From the NCBI GenBank assembly GCA_036346225.1, contig JARFIW010000170.1, positions 7,812,501 through 7,876,500 of the forward strand: a stretch of DNA of 64,000 bases. Direction: 5' to 3'. Under the pieces are notes generated by a model. That model was not told where the DNA came from. It searched no databases and saw nothing but the letters and a program-made list of their open reading frames with translations. The position numbers and the translations under genes were made by a program. This stretch comes from Platerodrilus igneus (lineage: Eukaryota; Arthropoda; Insecta; Coleoptera; Lycidae). Below are positions 58,009 to 64,000 of this stretch, one piece after another. Numbering within the stretch: the stretch's first letter is position 1; every line of letters starts with the position of its first letter.

Positions 58009-60369
58009 CTAGAAGAAAACCGAAACGAGATCAAGGACATTATGATTTCGTCGACCACCATCTTCAGGTTCTGAATCAGTATAGACAACTTTCTGCCTTT
58101 TATGGGCAGTTTTCCGCAAGACGGGAACAGCAGGGGATGTAGCAGTCGTAGCACGCGATATAGGAGGTGGCGAGGGTGGTTTAGGAAACTCGTAACGAGT
58201 TAAGGAAGAAAGTTGTTTGTTGTTAGGGTTGGAGGTAAGAAAGTCAACGGTAGAAAAGGAAACATCATGGGTTGTCAAAATATCCACGGTAGAAAGAGAA
58301 AAAGTATTGGCTGTACGAGAATCAACCTTACGAGGAGAATCACAAGCGGAAAACACTTTAGTTACGTTAACTAGAAGGACAGAAGTAGATAAAATTTTAA
58401 CGACGTTAGATAAAGGACTTGAAGTATCACAGTTAGGACAGAAAACAGCATTGGCTGTTTGAATATCAACCGTAGGAAAAGAAGCAGAATCCGCTAATAC
58501 TTCAGCCATATTACGTTAATCAACGTTATACGAACTACCAGTATCCAGTAGAACTTCGCCAATGTTAGATAAAGGAGTGGAATGAAGTTTATAAACATGA
58601 AAGAAAGGAATAGCACCACACAGAATTTCATCAACCTTACAAGAACAAACAGCATCCGGAACAACTTCATCCACAATAGATAAGGACGCAGAATCAGGTT
58701 GACCTTTGTTAACACTAGATAACAGGGTATCAGCTAGGATTTCACCGACCTTAGCTAAAAGAACAGAAGCAAGTAGCATTTTGTCAGCATCAGAAAAATG
58801 AGTAGGAGTAGGTAACGAAACAGGATCAGGTAAAACTCTGATGACAACAGCAACAGGCATTATAGCTACGGGTTCCCTAACTTCAACAGGACCTCCTCTA
58901 TCCATATTAGAAATTATCTTCACTTTAGCTACGGCTGTTATTAAAGACACGATAGAAATTTCTTGAGTAGAACCATTTAAGAAAGCAGAAACACGTAAAA
59001 TTTTGACATCAACAGCAATAGACATTAAAGATACAGGTTCATGGACTTCAACAGGACCTTCACTGACTAAATTAGGAATTGTCGTCACTTCAGCGACATG
59101 TGTGCTTGCAGACACGATAGAAATTTCTTGAGTAGAACAATTTAGGAAGGCGGGAACAAACTCTTGAGAAGCTACCTGCTAGTTACTAATTCGAAGCATG
59201 GATTGCAATGGTGGTGGAGGCATAGTTTGGGGTGAGAGTGAATAAGTAGGGCGAGTAGAAGGAGGAGTAGAATAAGGTGTAGAATTAGAGACGGAATAAA
59301 TGTTGTTCGAAGTTATATTTCCCGAAGAAGGGTATGTTTTGGTAGTAGTAGCAAGATCGCCCGAATGAGGAATAGAAAAGAACGTAGAGTGAGGAGCAGA
59401 ACAAATTAGGCATCTAGCGGTGAGGGCAGAATTTGAAGGATTATTTGAAGACCTATTAGTAGTAGGATGACAGTTTGGACAGATGCGGCGAGAAACTCCC
59501 TTAAGTCCGCAACCGTGGCAATGAAGTACTTGAGGACGAGTACAGCGTGTCGAAACATGACCAGGTTTGTCGCAATTAAAGCAGATAACCTGACGAGTAG
59601 AAACAGAACTAAGAAGAGGAACAGTAGAACGTACGGAAGAAGTATCGGATCTACCCGTAAGCGTATGAGAAATCTTAACAACTCGGCCATGTGAAGCAAA
59701 AGTATTTTCCCCAATAGTAGCAAACTTATAAGTAAAATATTGAAATAGTAAATTAGACAACGACTTCCAGTCAGAAAACCTATGCCGGTAACCACAATAC
59801 CAAAGTAACGCTTTAGCCTCGAACAATTCTACTGCAGACACAAATAACTGCAATTCTGACGCATTGTGAGTTCGTCGGAGTTCTTCGACCCGACTCACAA
59901 AATTATGTACAGTAAGAGTGTTTGGGACACCAGAAAATTTTAAGCTCCACTCCCACACATGAAGACCTTTGTAGGAAGCCGAAAAAGGAGTAGCAACTAA
60001 CTTAGGCACTATAGCAGGGACTGATTCCGATTCAGCAGTAACAGTATGTGAGTCGTGACTAGGTGATACGGAACTATCGGCCAGAATCTACGCCGGTTCC
60101 AACTTCAGACATTCGTCCTTTAACTCTTGTAAGGAGTAGACGGTAGACAAATGGGTTCTATAAAATTGATCAAGATTACGAATGAAAACGGACAGTTGAA
60201 CATCTTCACTAAAAGAACCATAGTTCCCAAACAAAACCGTCATACACGCGAAATAGTTAGTAATGCTTTCAGATGACTTCTGCCCTCTCTTACAGATCTT
60301 ATTAAACACCACCAACCTATGATCAGTCATTTTTAGTAAGAATAAAAAAAAGAAATTGGGAGAAAGCAA
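58009..60369 (-). pseudogene. gag with permuted capsid halves and repetitive extension
   Basis: One continuous frame from 60369 to 58009 with stops only near 60088, 59179 and 58516. In translation order: a capsid C-terminal-lobe segment (ESITNYFACM, SVFIRNLDQFYRTHL, LQELKDECLKLE) at 60340-60090; a linker; the capsid N-terminal lobe (VWEWSLKFSG, ALLWYCGYRHRFSDWKSL) at 59950-59720; a nucleocapsid with CFNCDKPGHVSTRC at about 59570 plus a Cys-rich CHGCG..CPNC; a Ser/Pro-rich stretch; two 56-residue repeats containing STQEISIVS; and a run of about 14-residue VD/SFSTVD repeats. In related gag proteins the N-lobe precedes the C-lobe, so the order is inverted here. Assembly function is unlikely. Confidence 0.78.
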
Positions 60370-60925
60370 CTAGGTAAAGGCTAACCGTAACTCGATAGAG
60401 GCCAAAGAAAAATTATTGCTAATACAGAACAATTTAAAACATATCCGACGAATAAACTGCAGAAATACCAATAGAAGCGAAACAGCACAATAGAAATTAG
60501 AATAGGACGCTAGAATAAAAGAAAAATTAAAGGAAACCAACTCTAAACTTGACATGGAGAACAAAATATACAGAGAGGGCAGGAAGATAAAAGAAAAATC
60601 TTGGGCGCCAGTGTTTTCAACGGGTTAGGATTATTGGCGAAAACACAAGTTCAATAATCTAAAATTAACCAACCGATAATATTGAGCGATTAGGAAAGAA
60701 AACAAAACTAAACTTGGAGAAGATCGAACACGCACCAGAAATAACGCAAAGCAATTGTAGTATCAGGCCAAGAAGCAAATCAAAAATTGAGGCCGAAATT
60801 AAGCGAAACAAAATCGAAGCGAACGCTAACCAAAACCAAAACCGAAGCAAAAGTTAAGCCAACGTTACACAAAACAAAATTAACTAAAACAAATTCGCTG
60901 CCCCACGCCATGGCATCAGAAATTA
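60370..60925 (-). other. 5' leader of the minus-strand LTR element
   Basis: Between the 5' LTR and gag. The first bases after the LTR (minus: TAATTTCTGATGCCATGGCG) should hold the primer binding site, which I could not assign. Phe/Ser-rich minus frames here are compositional. Confidence 0.5.
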
Positions 60926-62256
60926 TGCTACGTACCTAGACGTAGCCAAAAGAAAAGTAAATACCAGGCTAACTACCAGACGCGGAGAGTGGGGGGAATT
61001 CGCCTACATGCCAAGAAAACGAAAAATAAAGTACATCGCCCACGATTATCTATTAACACATAAAGATAAATAAAGGATTCTATACAAACAAGCAAAAGGA
61101 AAATAAATTAAGCGTTACTATTTTACAGCCAACAATTATATTATACGACAATTTAGGAATCTAGATACGAAGTGCACATCTGGTATTTACACAAAATAAA
61201 ATTAATCAGCAATAAATAAAAACAGTGAGAGCTTTTATCAAGTGTTTTTAAAATTTCACCTAATAATTTTTGCCCAATAAACTAGTTCGTAAAGCGAATA
61301 AACGTGTGCGTTCTTTTGACAAGCATGTTAAAAAATTGTACATCGCACTTGTAGAGCAATAATAACGAATCTCAGCAACAAACAATAGTTCTACAATGTG
61401 ACGTTTCTTGCCACGTAACTACACCAAACTTTGATACGGAATATGCCATTAACGCACACAAAAGAAAACAAGTTGCATACCTGTAGGTGTCCTGATACTT
61501 AGCTGGCAATCCGTCGGGGGTGAGTCAGCATAGAAACGCCATTGTCGTCAGCATATATTTACTTTGCTAGCATAATTGCTAAAACGGTCTACGGACAAAA
61601 GCAGTTGTTCTACATAAAGAAAGAACCCATTTGGCCTCCAACTAAAAAAACTAAAAAGATAATCTGATTAGAATGGGTACGCGCGGGAAAACTCACCGAA
61701 TACACGCAAGACACCTACTAGTTGTCGAACAGAAACTCGTGCACCGCTTTTGAAATATGATGACGAATAAATGTAGAAAACACTTCGACGTACAAGCTGA
61801 GAATCAAATTCAACAATGGTTCAAACAACACGAATTCAATCTGCAAATCCTAGCTTATCGAAGCGCATAAAACTGAAAAACCCGGCTTATATCGGATAGT
61901 GCGCGACCATATTTCAATAAGTCGTTATATTTGAACAATAGAGAAAATTATTATACGGCGGTCGTAAGGTATACCAAGATAGCGGGTACCTAAAAACAGG
62001 ATATAACTTAATTTTAGCTTAAACTTGTCGTTTCCAAATAAATAAGTTCAAAATGAAAATTTGTAGATAGAAATCGTATTTATTATTGTAAACAGAATGT
62101 TATTGACGAATTTTAGAGATTACCGGATACCTAACACAAGGCATAGACTATTTAATCTATAGAATAAATTTTCGTCGTAAAAGAAAAAAGGATTTGAGTT
62201 AAGGAATTTATTCGAGAGCGTGTTTATTATTAATTATGTTGAACATCAACGTAACA
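60926..62256 (-). repeat. 5' LTR (right in the window)
   Basis: 1331 bp, about 100 bp shorter than its partner through several deletions (for example near 61570 and 61690), with many substitutions. This implies an old insertion. Confidence 0.85.
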
Positions 62257-62284
62257 ACTTGCTTCAGGATAACACCATACGAAG

Positions 62285-62490
62285 TTTGTTAGTGCATGTG
62301 CATGTATAAAGTGGTGCGCACGCGTACATACAAACATACTCATACACGTCCACATACATGCACGCACGCACGTGAGAACGCACACATACAGACACGAGCG
62401 GGTGCGCACGTAGGTACGGACACACACGCATACACGGGGCTCGCGTTCGCACGCTCACCCTCACTCACACACACACACATGCACGCTTAT
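62285..62490. repeat. CA/ACGC-rich simple sequence
   Basis: Imperfect (CA)n, (CACG)n and ACAT-rich run. The open frames on both strands are by-products of the dinucleotide pattern. Confidence 0.85.
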
Positions 62491-62624
62491 GCGAGAAGAG
62501 GCATTACAAGTGCAACTGTTAATTTTTATACTTAAATACATCCTAGTTCTATTTATGCAACTTCCATGTGTTTATGTTTTTACTTATTACGCTAATTAAT
62601 TTAATAACAAATGTCGAATACGTT

Positions 62625-64000
62625 CCGTTTTGAACTGACCTGCACCTTGAAGATATTCTAGGTTACTAGAATGGGTAGAATACCTTACGTGTTCCAATGA
62701 TCTAACGAGCCAAACTCTAGATTTAACCAAATTAGTGGGGTCTTTAGTGAGGAGCCAGACTGAGACAGGTCCCTGAAAGAGGGCAGCACCTTTCTCCGGC
62801 ATTTAAAGTGGCAGAGATCATAGAGGTCGGTATGGCATTCTAAGACACACCGCTGCGATGTGGAAGGCAACGGTAAACCATCATATTACCTCCCAAATAC
62901 ACAGCGTACTTAAATTGTTATTTAAGATGATGGCATCTTCTGGGATAAAAAATTCCTGAGTTAAAATATTCTCTTATTCGAATCTTCGGAAGGCGACTAC
63001 ATTGAGGATGTGATCGGAAAGTTTAGAAGAAAAGTCATGAACATTTTGAGAGTCGGAACATGGAATGTCAGAAGTATGAAGCAAGTAGGTAAGCTAGACA
63101 ATCTGAAAACTGAAATGGATATGTTAGCGTTAGACATAGTGGGGATCAGCGAAGTTCGTGTCGCCAAAGGCGAGAGATTTTTGAAGCGGGGACTTTAGAG
63201 TAATTTATACAGGGTCAGAAAAAGGACATTCGGAAGTGGTGATAGTTATGCGAAAATAGATAGGACATGTGTAAAAACTACTTACAATATTACGACAGGG
63301 TACTCGTGTTTAAGTTAGAATCTAAATCGATAAATACGATAATAATACAAGTATAAATGCCCACGTCTAGGTACAGTGAGATAGAGGTAGAAGTGATCTA
63401 CGAAGATATCGAAGACATACTAAGATACGTAAAAGGGGAGATAGAAGTGATCTACAAAGATATCGAAGATATACTAAACTCCGTAAAAGAAAATGAAAAT
63501 AAAATAATTATGGGGAATTTTAATACAGTGGAAGGTGAGAGTGAAGAAGGAGTGGTAGTAGATTTATTTGGTTTAGGCACGAGAACAACAGGGGAAATAG
63601 GTAGGTAGAATTTTGTGACAAAAACAATTTAACCACCACAAACACATTTTTTTAACATCGTGCTAGAAGACAATAGACGTGGAAGATACCAAGATATATA
63701 GGAAGATATCAAATAGATTACATTCTTGTTAGACAACGGTTTAAGAATCAAATAAAAGACTGTACAAGCTACCCAGAAGCAGATATAGACGCTGACCACA
63801 ACATCGTAATTATGAAGGCCGCTCTTAAATTTAAAAAGTTGAAAAAAGAAACGGAAACAGACACTTTGACTTTCAGAAACTAAAAGATATAGAAATCCAC
63901 CAAAGACTAGAAAAAAGTCAAATGAACTCCTGAAAGATATCGGAAAAATGTCTGATACTAAGGAAGTAGAAACAGAATGGAATAACATTGAATCCAGTTT
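62625..64000 (+). pseudogene. RTE-type LINE 5' UTR and endonuclease, runs off the window
   Basis: The 5' UTR (62625-63000) aligns with the reverse complement of 41240-41510, for example GCACCTTGAAG, AACCAGACTAAGACAGGT-like, and GGTCGGTATGGCATTCTAAG. The endonuclease begins MNILRVGTWNVRSMKQVGKL at 63040 and is cut by a stop at 63198. It resumes at 63357 (MPTSRYSEIEVEVIYEDIED), where a 13-residue segment EIEVIYxDIEDIL is duplicated, then IIMGNFNTVEGESEEG. The later part is frameshifted to 63988. RT would lie outside the window. Non-functional. Confidence 0.78.

Larger units (their letters stand above)
54959..62256 (-). mobile_element. 7.3-kb LTR retrotransposon, gag only, minus
   Basis: Long direct LTRs (54959-56386 and 60926-62256) with ends TGTTACGT...ACGTAGCA in minus orientation, and ACTT on both sides (54955-54958 and 62257-62260). 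Next to the 3' LTR the minus strand reads GCTGGGGGAATT, a good polypurine tract. Internally there is gag with one zinc knuckle and a repetitive extension, then a GT-rich tandem array and a pyrimidine-rich (minus) stretch. No protease, RT or integrase motif was found, so it is either deleted or a naturally non-autonomous family. A related solo LTR is at 42432-43708. Confidence 0.85.

Noticed and set aside
62230..62535. Cys/Val/Arg-rich overlapping frames
   Set aside because: They lie in CA/ACGC simple sequence and mirror the repeat pattern in each frame.

Overview
The window is repeat-dominated nuclear DNA from an arthropod, most probably an insect. The evidence is the mix of element families: mariner, a Crypton-type tyrosine-recombinase transposon, a Penelope-like element, an Errantivirus-type Ty3/gypsy element with AGTTA...TAACT LTR ends, CR1/jockey-type and RTE-type LINEs, and a U6 snRNA pseudogene. 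The DNA is AT-rich and almost every coding region carries stops or frameshifts. I see no clearly intact single-copy host gene. The host-derived sequences I can argue for are a U6 pseudogene, a C2H2 zinc-finger remnant and an AP-endonuclease-like reading frame, and the last may belong to a retroelement.

Layout. 1-5659: a degraded membrane-protein-like block with a solo LTR, into which a mariner and a Crypton have inserted; a second solo LTR follows. 6402-10624: a LINE with PHD-finger/zinc-knuckle ORF1 and endonuclease/RT ORF2, ending in (TAA)n. 11419-12124: a two-module dispersed repeat (A+B). 14562-16416: a second copy of the membrane-protein-like block plus LTR, without the mariner and Crypton, so it serves as an empty-site reference. 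16417-16812: repeat A again. 16812-24958 (minus): a long non-LTR retrotransposon remnant with a C2H2 finger, RT, zinc knuckle and restriction-like endonuclease, followed 25 nt later in the same direction by an Rrp1/APEX-like AP-endonuclease frame. A Penelope-like element (19720-23677) splits the RT, and a 513-bp LTR-like insertion (22987-23499) sits inside the Penelope element. 25235-25800: C2H2 finger remnant.

25801-35970 is mostly AT-rich non-coding sequence with repeat B, a DDE transposase scrap, and the 3' part of an LTR-element family carrying a U6 pseudogene. 35972-41510 (minus) is an RTE LINE split by a 3.07-kb coding-free LTR retrotransposon (36164-39234). 41748-41880 is a 133-bp palindromic Penelope micro-insertion. 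42432-43708 is a solo LTR. 43745-44516 and 53531-53876 are LINE-tail and Penelope-3'-UTR-like fragments around the 9.0-kb Errantivirus-like element (44517-53526; gag, pol and env all damaged). 54959-62256 (minus) is a 7.3-kb LTR element with 1.3-1.4-kb LTRs, a rearranged gag and no pol. The window ends inside the endonuclease of another RTE LINE copy (62625 onward, plus strand).

The elements do not work together as a pathway. They form a nested insertion record that can be read from target-site duplications: TA, CACG, GGCG, CGCG, AAGT, ACTT, ATAT, GTGT and 13-15-bp Penelope duplications. The points I consider most worth checking are the RT/RLE plus AP-endonuclease pairing, the Penelope insertions with an inverted head, the permuted gag, and the U6 segment embedded in LTR-family sequence.
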